From assembly GCA_964645585.1 (NCBI GenBank), contig CAZYAN010000058.1, positions 1-23,030 on the forward strand: a DNA stretch of 23,030 bases, in the 5' to 3' direction. The position numbers and the translations under genes are program-made. Origin of the DNA: DATGSL01 sp964645585. GTDB taxonomy: Bacteria; Verrucomicrobiota; Verrucomicrobiia; Opitutales; T3Sed10-336. The notes under the pieces were generated by a model that was not told the origin of the DNA, did no database searches, and worked only from the letters and a program-made list of their open reading frames with translations. Shown here piece by piece: positions 6,398-14,113 of the stretch (within the stretch, counting starts at the first letter, position 1; every line of letters begins with the position of its first letter).

Positions 6398-9010
6398 GTG
6401 AAATTTCAGTCGCTGCCCAACTTTCTTGTCCCCCCGGTTCGGTTGCTCGCGGCCGGCTTCGCTGTTTCGGTTTCCGCGGCGGCGGTTGCAGCGGATCCCT
6501 CGCAGGCGATGTTCCAGCGTGTTTTCGGTGAAGCCGCGGTGCTGGATCCCGCGATGGTCGAGAAAGTGAAAGCGGCGCCGGCCGGAGAGCGTCATTATGT
6601 CGATCGCGACGGTGACGGCCGGCCGGAGGAAGTCTGGTTCATCGACATCGCTTCGCGCCATCTGGAGCAGGCGCGCCCCGTGCTGGTGCGGGTGATTGAC
6701 GAGGACGGCGATCTGGTCATGGGCGGCGAGCCCGACCGCGACAGCGACCTGTATATCGCTGACTGGAAGGCGGACGGGACCGTCGACGGGGTGGTTTCTT
6801 ACCTGGACACGGACGGGGACAATGATGTCGATGAAATGGCGTTTTATTTCTACGCGCCATCCTCGGTCGGCTTTCATGGCGACGGATTGCGGGTTTGGTG
6901 GAGTCGCGACGATGGCGACGACAATTTGCTCTGGTTTCACGAAGGCTATCGGTATTTTCAGCCGCGGGGACAATTGCGGACGCACTTCAACGGCGACGAA
7001 AGTTTCTGCGCGTTTTTCCTGCCGTCGGACGGCGACGTCTGGGTGCCGTTTTGGGAGAATCCTTTTTTGTTTTTCGATCGGGATGAGGATGGTGTCACGG
7101 AGGAAGTGATCCGCGTCTCGGGAACCGGGCGGAACGTCCGCACGCTTCGGTGGAGCTTTGACGCGGACAATGACGCGACGTTGGAGTCGCCGCGCGATTA
7201 CGATGTGAGCATCTCGGCCTTTGCTCCCGGGTGGCAGGGAGAGGATCAGAACAGCTTTGTATCGGACCTGGAATTCTCGGACGTGTATGGCGAGCGGATA
7301 ACCTTGCGGGGCATTGAGACCGGGCTGTTTCTTGACCGGCATCGCATCCGCGGATTTTTAAAGCCGGTCGTGTGGGCGCGGGTGCTGATGACGTGGGTGG
7401 AGAACGATCACAACGTCGGCTATGGGAGGGGCGAAGGCGACGAGCGCTGGGAAGGGGTGATTATGCATTCACCCGAAGGACGTGAAGGAATTGAAATGGG
7501 AGCGATCGGCGGGCCGTCGGCGGGGCCGTTCAACAACCGCAATGAAATTGTGCTGCATCCGGAAGCGCCGAACGAGTTTTACTTCCATCCCGGCACCGGG
7601 CGGATCCATTTGCGTTATGCCGATCGCGGCTGGATCGATGTCGATTGGGATCTCGATCGGGAAGCCGACATGACCTACGAGTTCCACGACATGGCCGGCG
7701 ACGGGTATTTTGATACGGTGACGCTGGACTTCGATGGCGATGGTGACGTCGATGACCAGTGGACGCTGGATATGGATGGCGTCCGGAGAATCAGCTGGAG
7801 CTGGGAGGAAATTCACGCGGCGTGGCGGCCGGTGGTCGAGGAAGAGCCGCGAGCGCTGTACGAACTCAACCGCGTGCTGACGGCCGCGCTCGCGGAACGG
7901 GGCGAGAACGACGAAGTTTGGGAGCTGCTGCAAAGCGGATTTACGGGGAATGATTTTCCTGAAGAATCTCGCCGGAAGTTTGCGGAAAGCGACGCGGCAC
8001 TGCTGTATTATCTGCGACTCGTTCGCGACCGGGCGCTGGTGAAACTGAAGAAGACGGGGGGTGACGTGAGCGACGGATTCTGGGCGCGAATCAATGAGTT
8101 TCGCGGGCGCAATGATTTGGCCGGAATGACGGAGGCCGTGCGTCAGGAGTTTTCGGTGAGGGCGTCCGCTATGGATTTCGGGGCGTTCGTACACGAGCTT
8201 CGGGCTGAGCCGGACAGGCCGCGCGTGGCGTGGGACAATCAATGGCTGCCGCCGAACTGGGGCTGGGAGTCGGAGAAGGTCGCCTACCGGATGTACGAGG
8301 GGCATTTCGATTTTTTTGGAAAAAGCCGCGACGTTTTGATTTATCCGGCGATCATTCATGAACTTGCGGATGGCGGGAGCTACCACGTCGAAAATGAATG
8401 GGGGATCGACGCGCTGCATGTTGGGCAGACAGCGGGATGCGGCGGAGTGATTTTGTATGTGAACGGAAAAGCGTATCCGGTTTATAATGACGGGGAGAAC
8501 GGCCCGCGGTTCTCCGGACGACTGGTTGAGGAGACGAACGATCGGGTGACGCTGGAAATGACGGTGGAGAACGTCGGTCCGGCCGATGCGCCGTACACGG
8601 TGCGCCTTCGTCCATCGGCTTTGGCGGGCGAAGCGTATTCGCCGGTGGAAGTTTTGGTGACCGGGGGCCGGCCGGCTGATGAGATCGCGGTTGGGATCGG
8701 GTTGAACCGCTTGCCGGTGCAGGACCTCGTGGTGGATACGCAAATCGGTGTGATGGGTGTCTGGGGCTGGCAGGAACCGGCGATTGGCTGGATCGGCACG
8801 GGCGTCATTTGGCCCGCGACCCGCTACCTGCGGATCGACGATCAGCCGGAGGAGCAGCGGGTGGTGCTGCGCGCCGAAGCTGGGAAAGCGTTTACGTATT
8901 CCATCCAGTGCGACTGGCTGAACGGCCGTCAGTATCCGGACGCTCCGGCCGCGGCCGATTGGCTGGCGACCTTGCGGAAGACGGCGGGGACCGTGCGTTC
9001 GGGGCGGTGA
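6398..9010 (+). CDS. Large secreted protein with acidic DxDxD repeats and DUF4861-like C-terminal domain
   Basis: An 870-aa exported protein. From the GTG at 6398 the N-terminus is a signal peptide: basic start, hydrophobic core at about residues 13-30, and an AVA cleavage site near residue 31. The region to about residue 460 carries many EF-hand/dockerin-like acidic loops: DRDGDGRPEE (69-78), DEDGD (101-105), DTDGDNDVDE (137-146), DRDEDGVTEE (227-236), DADNDA (255-260) and DFDGDGDVDD (444-453). These probably bind calcium. Residues about 630-870, with 'MYEGHFDFFGKS', 'ENEWGIDALHVGQTAGCGG' and 'PVYNDGENGPRFSG', resemble DUF4861, a family seen in polysaccharide-degradation settings. The start fits because the upstream gene stops 10 nt before. 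It may act on or bind extracellular polysaccharide; this is inference. Confidence 0.7.
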   Translation: MKFQSLPNFLVPPVRLLAAGFAVSVSAAAVAADPSQAMFQRVFGEAAVLDPAMVEKVKAAPAGERHYVDRDGDGRPEEVWFIDIASRHLEQARPVLVRVIDEDGDLVMGGEPDRDSDLYIADWKADGTVDGVVSYLDTDGDNDVDEMAFYFYAPSSVGFHGDGLRVWWSRDDGDDNLLWFHEGYRYFQPRGQLRTHFNGDESFCAFFLPSDGDVWVPFWENPFLFFDRDEDGVTEEVIRVSGTGRNVRTLRWSFDADNDATLESPRDYDVSISAFAPGWQGEDQNSFVSDLEFSDVYGERITLRGIETGLFLDRHRIRGFLKPVVWARVLMTWVENDHNVGYGRGEGDERWEGVIMHSPEGREGIEMGAIGGPSAGPFNNRNEIVLHPEAPNEFYFHPGTGRIHLRYADRGWIDVDWDLDREADMTYEFHDMAGDGYFDTVTLDFDGDGDVDDQWTLDMDGVRRISWSWEEIHAAWRPVVEEEPRALYELNRVLTAALAERGENDEVWELLQSGFTGNDFPEESRRKFAESDAALLYYLRLVRDRALVKLKKTGGDVSDGFWARINEFRGRNDLAGMTEAVRQEFSVRASAMDFGAFVHELRAEPDRPRVAWDNQWLPPNWGWESEKVAYRMYEGHFDFFGKSRDVLIYPAIIHELADGGSYHVENEWGIDALHVGQTAGCGGVILYVNGKAYPVYNDGENGPRFSGRLVEETNDRVTLEMTVENVGPADAPYTVRLRPSALAGEAYSPVEVLVTGGRPADEIAVGIGLNRLPVQDLVVDTQIGVMGVWGWQEPAIGWIGTGVIWPATRYLRIDDQPEEQRVVLRAEAGKAFTYSIQCDWLNGRQYPDAPAAADWLATLRKTAGTVRSGR

Positions 9011-9158
9011 AACTCTGGGAAGGAGCAGACGTTTGGTGCGAAATTCGGGGGCGAGAAATCGGGCGTAAAAAGTTGGATAAACGGTCGAAATGACCGGACG
9101 GGAATGATCGGGCGTTGCAATCCGCGCGACGATCCTGATTCTGGGGGGCACCGGCAAC

Positions 9159-10496
9159 ATGGGAAATTTGATCATCAGTGGAGGGAAGCCGCTTTCGGGC
9201 GTGATCGAGCCTTCGGGGAACAAGAACTCGATGCTCCCGATTCTCTGCGCGACCCTGCTGACGGATGAGCCGGTGACGATCCGGAACGTGCCTGAAATCA
9301 CCGACGTGCAGAAGCTGGTGCGCTTTTTTGAGGAGCTCGGGTCGGACATCGTCTGGGACCGGGAGGAAAAAGTGCTGGAAATTTGCCACGCGCCGGCGGC
9401 GTCGTCCTTGCCCGAATGCGGGATTCCGCAAGGGATGCGTTCGTCGGTGCTGCTGTTTGCGCCGCTGCTGCACCGGCTCGGATATGTGACGCTGAACTCC
9501 AATGCCAAAGGCTGTTCGCTCGGCATTCGAGAACTCGATCCGCACCTTGAGGTTTTGCGGGAGCTTGGGGCGAACGTTTCGCACAACGGGCACTTGGAAC
9601 TGCGCCTTCAAGGCCGTTTCCGCGGTAGCCGGTTCTGGCAGGATTACATGTCGGTGACGACGACTGAGAACTTTGTTATGGCCGCGGCCCTGGCGAGAGG
9701 CGAGTCCGAACTCGTCAATGCCGCGAGCGAGCCGCACGTGCAGGATTTGTGCCGGGCGCTGGTCGCGATGGGCGCGAAAATTGAAGGGATTGGGACCAGC
9801 GTCATCCGGGTCAGCGGAGTTGATTCGCTGCATGGCGCGGACCTGTCGATTTCGTCGGATCACCATGAGATCGCGACCTTTTTGGCGATTGGCGCGATCA
9901 CGGGCGGAGAAGTGCGCGTCGGGCAGGCGGTCCCGGACCATTTCGCCTTGATCAACCGGTCGTTTGCGAAGCTCGGGGTGGAAGTCGAGTTTGAAGGGGC
10001 CGAGACGGCGCTTGTGCGGGCCGGGCAAACGCTTGAAATTCGGGAGCCATTTACGTCGAATCTGCTTCCAAAGATCGAGGCGGCGCCGTGGCCGTATTTC
10101 CCGGTCGATCTTTTGCCGCTTATGGTGGCACTGGCGGTGCGGGCGCGCGGGGCGATTCAGTTTTGGAACAAAGTGTACGAGGGCGGTTTTCAGTGGACGC
10201 CGGAACTGGTGAAGTTTGGCGCCCACGTGGTCAGTTCCGATCCGCACCGCATCATTGTGTTTGGGAACAAACCTCTGCGGCCGGCCGTGGTTGAATCGCC
10301 CTATATTATCCGTGCGGCGGTCGCACTCTATATGGCGGCGGCGAGCATCGACGGAAAGAGTATTGTTAAACACGCCGACCCGATTCGCCGGGCGCATCCG
10401 TTCTTTGTTGAAAACCTTCAGAAGCTCGGCGCCGATGTGGAGTGGGATGATTCTGATCCCCGTGAAGCGACGCGGGTACTGGCGGGGACGATATAG
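9159..10496 (+). CDS. murA: MurA-like UDP-N-acetylglucosamine 1-carboxyvinyltransferase (divergent)
   Basis: Enolpyruvyl transferase of the EPSP synthase/MurA fold. MurA transfers enolpyruvate from PEP to UDP-GlcNAc, the first committed step of peptidoglycan synthesis in the cytoplasm. Key residues are kept: 'SGNKNSMLP' with Lys22 (E. coli numbering also 22), 'GMRSSVLLFAPLL' with Arg94, 'KGCSLGIREL' with the PEP-reactive Cys at 119 (E. coli Cys115), and 'FPVD' with Asp317 matching E. coli Asp305. The Cys implies fosfomycin sensitivity rather than the resistant Asp variant. At 445 aa it is longer than the usual 417-430, and the C-terminal third ('DPIRRAHPFFVENLQKLGA') is unusual. It could be the main MurA or a second paralogue. 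A G-rich GGGGGGC stands about 13 nt before the ATG. Confidence 0.85.
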   Translation: MGNLIISGGKPLSGVIEPSGNKNSMLPILCATLLTDEPVTIRNVPEITDVQKLVRFFEELGSDIVWDREEKVLEICHAPAASSLPECGIPQGMRSSVLLFAPLLHRLGYVTLNSNAKGCSLGIRELDPHLEVLRELGANVSHNGHLELRLQGRFRGSRFWQDYMSVTTTENFVMAAALARGESELVNAASEPHVQDLCRALVAMGAKIEGIGTSVIRVSGVDSLHGADLSISSDHHEIATFLAIGAITGGEVRVGQAVPDHFALINRSFAKLGVEVEFEGAETALVRAGQTLEIREPFTSNLLPKIEAAPWPYFPVDLLPLMVALAVRARGAIQFWNKVYEGGFQWTPELVKFGAHVVSSDPHRIIVFGNKPLRPAVVESPYIIRAAVALYMAAASIDGKSIVKHADPIRRAHPFFVENLQKLGADVEWDDSDPREATRVLAGTI

Positions 10497-10824
10497 CGGT
10501 GCCGTATCCGGGGCTCGCAAGGCATGATGCGGGGAGCGGACGGAACAGGATGCGGCGAAGGGCGAAGGGCGGGGAGTTGAAGTCGAGTTTTTGGAGTCAG
10601 GCTGCGTATTTAAAGATTCGCGACATCGAGTGTACTATAACGGACGGATGGGATGAAGAATCTGTAAAAATCGGGGCTGGGCGGAACGATTCCTTTACGC
10701 GCGCGATCCTCGTACGTAGACAGGCGGGAAGCTGATCGAATGGAAAGGCTTCCGTACCCGGTCAGGAACCCGCGAGTTGACAGGTTTCGCGCGTACACCG
10801 CACCGGGGACGGGAGGAAAAAACC
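10497..10824 (+). other. Gene-free 328-bp stretch; possible structured 5' leader of the next gene
   Basis: No convincing gene lies here; a 78-codon open frame at 10499-10735 has arbitrary composition. The right half can fold. TACGCGCG (10696-10703) pairs with CGCGCGTA (10788-10795), enclosing GTACG (10712-10716) with CGTAC (10753-10757) and GGAAGC (10727-10732) with GCTTCC (10748-10753). The two inner helices share base 10753, so they compete there. A weak promoter-like pair, TTAAAG (10610-10615) and TACTAT (10633-10638) at 17-bp spacing, would start a leader of roughly 175 nt before the ATG at 10825. I could not match it to a known riboswitch, tmRNA or 6S RNA. Confidence 0.3.
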
Positions 10825-11193
10825 ATGCTTTTTCCCGGAAAATATTGGGCTGCTTACTGGCGATTAATCAAGGTGTCGGCCGCGATGGCGGCGACCGGTC
10901 TGCTGTCTTGGGTGGCGCTCGCCTGGATGGAGTTGTATGAAGGATACGCGGAGCTGGTTTTGGCAACGGTGATCTTCGCGCCTGTTGGCATCGTTTTTCT
11001 GTTGCACGGTTTGGGGATCGTATATGCCGTGCTGCTGCGTGTCGGCGCCTCAATAAAACAGCGGGACAATCCGGTGCCGAGCGGAACCGTGGGAGGGGTT
11101 GCGTTGATCGCGTTTGTTTTCCTTTTGTCCGGCCTGTTCTTTACCATCCTCTCCGTTCAATCGATCCTGGCGATTGCGACTCGCGGAAGTTAG
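10825..11193 (+). CDS. Hypothetical membrane protein with three predicted transmembrane helices
   Basis: I do not recognise this 122-aa protein. It has three hydrophobic stretches, at about residues 14-36 (VSAAMAATGLLSWVALAW), 42-72 (VLATVIFAPVGIVFLLHGLG) and 88-118 (VGGVALIAFVFLLSGLFFTI), with a basic/polar loop (RVGASIKQRDNPVPSG) between the second and third. The ATG at 10825 is set by an excellent GGGAGGAAAA ribosome-binding site at 10811-10820. An upstream in-frame ATG at 10777 is less likely. The gene is preceded by a long, possibly structured, gene-free leader. It is followed after 16 nt by a DUF5069-like gene, so the two may be co-transcribed. Confidence 0.7.
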   Translation: MLFPGKYWAAYWRLIKVSAAMAATGLLSWVALAWMELYEGYAELVLATVIFAPVGIVFLLHGLGIVYAVLLRVGASIKQRDNPVPSGTVGGVALIAFVFLLSGLFFTILSVQSILAIATRGS

Positions 11194-11209
11194 GTGATAC
11201 TATTCCGGG

Positions 11210-11635
11210 ATGAGCCTTGTGGAAAACCCGCTGCCTTCGCCGTATTTGCCGCATGCGTGCGGTCTGATGCATTTGCCCCGGGTGCTGGAGAAAATCCGCC
11301 GGCATTGGGCGGGGACGTTGTCACCGGAATACGCGAAGACGCTCGGGCGCGGATTTGACGCGCTGTTAGCCGAGCATCTTGGGATTTCCTTCGACGTGCT
11401 GCTGGAGGCGGTGCGCGAGCATCCGGATGGCGAGGAGCTGGATGCGGCGTTGGCGCGGCTGTTTCCGGTCGATCTTCGGGTGCATGTTTGGAATCGAAAG
11501 CTCGTGCAGCGCGGGCTCGAGGGCTACTCGAAGGAACGCCTCGACATCCGCAAGCAGGAGCTCGGCCTCGTGCATCGCGAGGATATCCTGACGATGTGCG
11601 ATCTTTTGGAAGTGGCGGAAGGACGATTGCCGTGA
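11210..11635 (+). CDS. DUF5069-like protein
   Basis: A 141-aa soluble protein. The opening 'SPYLPHACGLMHLPRVLEKIRRHWAGTL' resembles the N-terminal signature of DUF5069, a family of unknown function that I associate with Verrucomicrobiota and related phyla, where several copies per genome occur. The middle, 'FDALLAEHLGISFDVLLEAVREHPDGEEL', fits the family's helical core. It has no signal peptide or membrane segment and no obvious catalytic motif. Its ATG lies 16 nt after the previous stop, and aldolase follows about 80 bp downstream. The family assignment is from recall of the motif and would need a profile search. Confidence 0.6.
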   Translation: MSLVENPLPSPYLPHACGLMHLPRVLEKIRRHWAGTLSPEYAKTLGRGFDALLAEHLGISFDVLLEAVREHPDGEELDAALARLFPVDLRVHVWNRKLVQRGLEGYSKERLDIRKQELGLVHREDILTMCDLLEVAEGRLP

Positions 11636-11716
11636 GGGGGCAGCGAAAGGCGAGTTAGGCCCCCGCTATTGAAATCCGGCTGTTTTGCTTCAGAGTCAAA
11701 GCAGGAGGAGATGCTG

Positions 11717-12742
11717 ATGAACGATAACGTATTGCGGGAAACGGCGCTCGCCATGGTGGCGCCGGGGAAAGGCATTTTGGCCGCCGACGAGAGTTTCGGC
11801 ACGATCGCCAAGCGACTCAGCAGTGTGGGAGTCGAATCGACCGAGGAAAATCGCCGGACCTACCGGCAGTTGCTTTTCACGTGCGAAGGAATCGAGGATT
11901 TCATCAGCGGCGTGATCCTGTTTGACGAAACGATACGGCAGACGGACGACAGCGGGACGCCGTTCCCGGAGCTCCTCGCGGCGAAAGGGATCATCCCGGG
12001 GATCAAGGTCGATAAAGGAGCAAAGCCGTTCGGGCTGCACGAAGGCGAGAAATTGACCGAAGGGCTGGACGGGCTCCGGGAGCGTCTCGTTGAGTATCGT
12101 CAGCTGGGGGCGCGCTTCGCGAAGTGGCGGGCGGTCATTTCGATTGAAGGCGATCGCATTCCGACGCGCGGCTGTCTCGAGGCTAATGCGCACGCGCTGG
12201 CGGCCTACGCGGCGGTTTGTCAGGACGAAGGAATTGTTCCGATCGTGGAGCCGGAAGTGTTGATGGATGGCGACAACGATATCGACCGTTGTGAGGAAGT
12301 CACCGAGCAAGCGCTGACAATGGTATTCGAACGGCTGCGCGCCTACGCGATTTTGCTGGAAGGGATTATCCTGAAACCGAACATGGTGGTCCCGGGAAAG
12401 AAAGCGAAGCGTCAGGCCTCGGTCGAGGAAGTCGCCGCGGCGACGATTCGCTGTCTTCGCCGGGCGGTGCCGGCGGCGGTTCCTGGAATCGCTTTTCTGT
12501 CGGGCGGTCAGAGCGCGGAGCTCGCGACGGCACATTTAAACGAAATGAACCGCCGGGATCCGCAGCCTTGGGAATTGAGTTTTTCGTTCGGCCGCGCCTT
12601 GCAGGAACCGACGCTAAAGGCTTGGGCTGGCAAGCCTGATAACGCCGCGCGAGCCAGCAGCCTTCTTTATCACCGCGCGAGGTGCAACAGCGAAGCCCGC
12701 GCCGGCCGCTATGCAGGGGAGCGGGAAGCAGCGGCGGGATGA
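11717..12742 (+). CDS. fba: Fructose-bisphosphate aldolase, class I
   Basis: A Schiff-base aldolase that reversibly cleaves fructose 1,6-bisphosphate to dihydroxyacetone phosphate and glyceraldehyde 3-phosphate in the cytoplasm. The vertebrate/plant-type class I motifs are intact: 'GKGILAADES' with Asp24, 'FAKWRAVI' with Lys136, 'IVPIVEPEVL' with Glu178, and 'LLEGIILKPNMVVPG' with the Schiff-base Lys at 220. 'FLSGGQS' forms the phosphate site. At 341 aa it is close to the usual 340-360; the C-terminal tail lacks the terminal Tyr of muscle aldolase, which is common in bacteria. AGGAGGAG at 11703-11710 followed by ATGs at 11711 and 11717 favours the second, at 6-nt spacing. The gene has its own 80-bp leader and is probably independently expressed. 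Confidence 0.93.
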   Translation: MNDNVLRETALAMVAPGKGILAADESFGTIAKRLSSVGVESTEENRRTYRQLLFTCEGIEDFISGVILFDETIRQTDDSGTPFPELLAAKGIIPGIKVDKGAKPFGLHEGEKLTEGLDGLRERLVEYRQLGARFAKWRAVISIEGDRIPTRGCLEANAHALAAYAAVCQDEGIVPIVEPEVLMDGDNDIDRCEEVTEQALTMVFERLRAYAILLEGIILKPNMVVPGKKAKRQASVEEVAAATIRCLRRAVPAAVPGIAFLSGGQSAELATAHLNEMNRRDPQPWELSFSFGRALQEPTLKAWAGKPDNAARASSLLYHRARCNSEARAGRYAGEREAAAG

Positions 12743-12904
12743 TGAGCAGCGAGAAGGGTGTGTATTAGAGACGCTGCAGCTGTCAAAGAAACTCTCTGCA
12801 AAACGGAAGTTCGCCGCGCGGAAGATTGACGCCGGGGTCCATGCATGATGTATGTGTTCTTTCTCTCTTCTGCTGGTAATCTTTTGAAGTAGAAAGATCC
12901 ATTG

Positions 12905-13978
12905 ATGATCCTTGGAATCCCCCGGGAAGTTAAACGTCACGAATATCGTGTTGCCCTGATCCCCGACGGAGTCGAAGAACTCAAACGCGACGGTCACGAG
13001 GTGATCGTGGAAACCGGCGCCGGAATCGGCAGCGGAATTGAGGACGGCGAGTATCGCGCTCGCGGTGCTGAGATTGTTGATACCGTCGAGGAGGTTTTCG
13101 CGCGCGCCGACATGATCGTGAAGGTCAAGGAGCCGCAGCCTGACGAAATCCGACTGATCCGCGAAAACCAGATCGTTTTTACCTTCTTTCATTTCGCCGC
13201 CTCGCGTGAATTGACTGAAGGGATGGTGAAAAGCGGGGCGATCGCGATCGCGTACGAGACCTTGCGCACACCGGACGGGAAACTCCCGCTGTTGACGCCG
13301 ATGAGTGAAATCGCCGGCCGGATGTCGATTCAGGAAGGTGCCCACCATCTCGAACGGCCCTTCGGCGGCCGCGGCGTTCTGCTCAGCGGCGTTCCGGGTG
13401 TGGAGCCGGCGAAGGTGGTGGTGCTCGGGGGCGGGGTCGTTGGCGCAAACGCGGCCAAGATGGCCGCCGGGCTCGGCGCCCAGGTAACGGTTCTTGAGAA
13501 AAGTCTGGAGCGAATGCGCTTCCTCGATGACATCATGCCGGCGAACGTCGCGACCTTGCTGTCCACACCGGCCCGTGTGAGGGACCAGGTTCGCGCCGCC
13601 GACCTTGTGATTGGAGCGGTCCTGGTTCCCGGCGCGCGTGCGCCTCGCCTGGTTTCCGAGGAACTTGTTCAGGAAATGCGGAAAGGCGCGGTCATCGTCG
13701 ATGTCGCTGTCGATCAAGGCGGCTGTGTTGAAACCAGCCGGCCGACAACCCACGATGAGCCGACGTTTGTGAAGCACGGCGTCATTCATTACTGCGTGAC
13801 GAACATGCCCGGCGCCGTCGCGCGCACCGCGACGCTTGCGCTGACGAATGCGACGTTCCCGTTTGTCGCGCGCGTGGCCAACCTTGGGCCGGAGAAAATA
13901 TTCGACGATCCGCTCATCAGCACCGGGATCGACATTGCCCGCGGGAAGATCCGGAACGAAAGTCTCCAGGAACGGTAG
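12905..13978 (+). CDS. ald: Alanine dehydrogenase
   Basis: NAD-dependent enzyme interconverting L-alanine with pyruvate and ammonia. From the ATG at 12905 the 357-aa product reproduces the textbook residue numbers: Arg15 and Lys75 (pyruvate binding), His96 and Asp270 (catalysis), with the NAD-binding GGGVVG at 175-180. This agreement decides the start over the TTG one codon upstream. Other hallmarks are 'PREVKRHEYRVALIP', 'HFAASRELT' and 'MPGAVARTATLALTNAT'. Some Ald enzymes also aminate glyoxylate to glycine. That is notable because glcD and glcF, which would make glyoxylate, follow on the same strand after 135 bp. The 162-bp region before the gene contains a TTGACG at 12826-12831 but no convincing -10 box. 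Confidence 0.95.
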   Translation: MILGIPREVKRHEYRVALIPDGVEELKRDGHEVIVETGAGIGSGIEDGEYRARGAEIVDTVEEVFARADMIVKVKEPQPDEIRLIRENQIVFTFFHFAASRELTEGMVKSGAIAIAYETLRTPDGKLPLLTPMSEIAGRMSIQEGAHHLERPFGGRGVLLSGVPGVEPAKVVVLGGGVVGANAAKMAAGLGAQVTVLEKSLERMRFLDDIMPANVATLLSTPARVRDQVRAADLVIGAVLVPGARAPRLVSEELVQEMRKGAVIVDVAVDQGGCVETSRPTTHDEPTFVKHGVIHYCVTNMPGAVARTATLALTNATFPFVARVANLGPEKIFDDPLISTGIDIARGKIRNESLQER

Positions 13979-13985
13979 GGCAGTG

Positions 13986-14051
13986 GCCGGAGGGCGGAAG
14001 CCGGAGGCCGGAGGGCAGAAGCCGGAGGGCAGAGGCCGGAAGTCGGAGGGG
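13986..14051. repeat. Degenerate purine-rich direct repeats between ald and glcD
   Basis: GCCGGAGGGC occurs three times perfectly (13986-13995, 14007-14016, 14021-14030), with variants such as AGCCGGAGG and GGAAGTCGGAGGG around them. It looks like a slippage-prone microsatellite with a unit of about 14 bp. No coding or regulatory role is evident. Similar 'gaagtcggagg' strings are common intergenic filler in this kind of genome, from memory. Confidence 0.7.
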
Positions 14052-14113
14052 AAACAGATGAGGGCGTATAAATTGCTTTAACTTTCTCCGGGAAATCCCG
14101 AAGCTTTCCGGTT

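Noticed and set aside
9082..9096. Small inverted repeat CGGTC/GACCG between the secreted-protein and murA genes
   Set aside because: Only a 5-bp stem and no U-tract; expected by chance in GC-rich DNA.
7469..9586. Long open frame on the minus strand opposite the secreted-protein and murA genes
   Set aside because: High-GC antisense shadow. It is rich in Arg, Pro and His with no domain, while the plus strand encodes recognisable proteins.
8892..10520. 542-codon minus-strand frame opposite murA
   Set aside because: Same reason: MurA motifs on the plus strand explain the lack of stops.
10499..10735. 78-codon plus-strand frame after murA
   Set aside because: No ribosome-binding site, arbitrary composition, and it overlaps the possible structured leader.
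10674..10824. tmRNA or 6S RNA suggested by GGGGCTG and the long-range helix
   Set aside because: No tRNA-like end, no tag frame and no matching conserved elements.
12614..13789. 391-codon minus-strand frame opposite ald
   Set aside because: Shadow of ald, whose catalytic residues are all in place on the plus strand.
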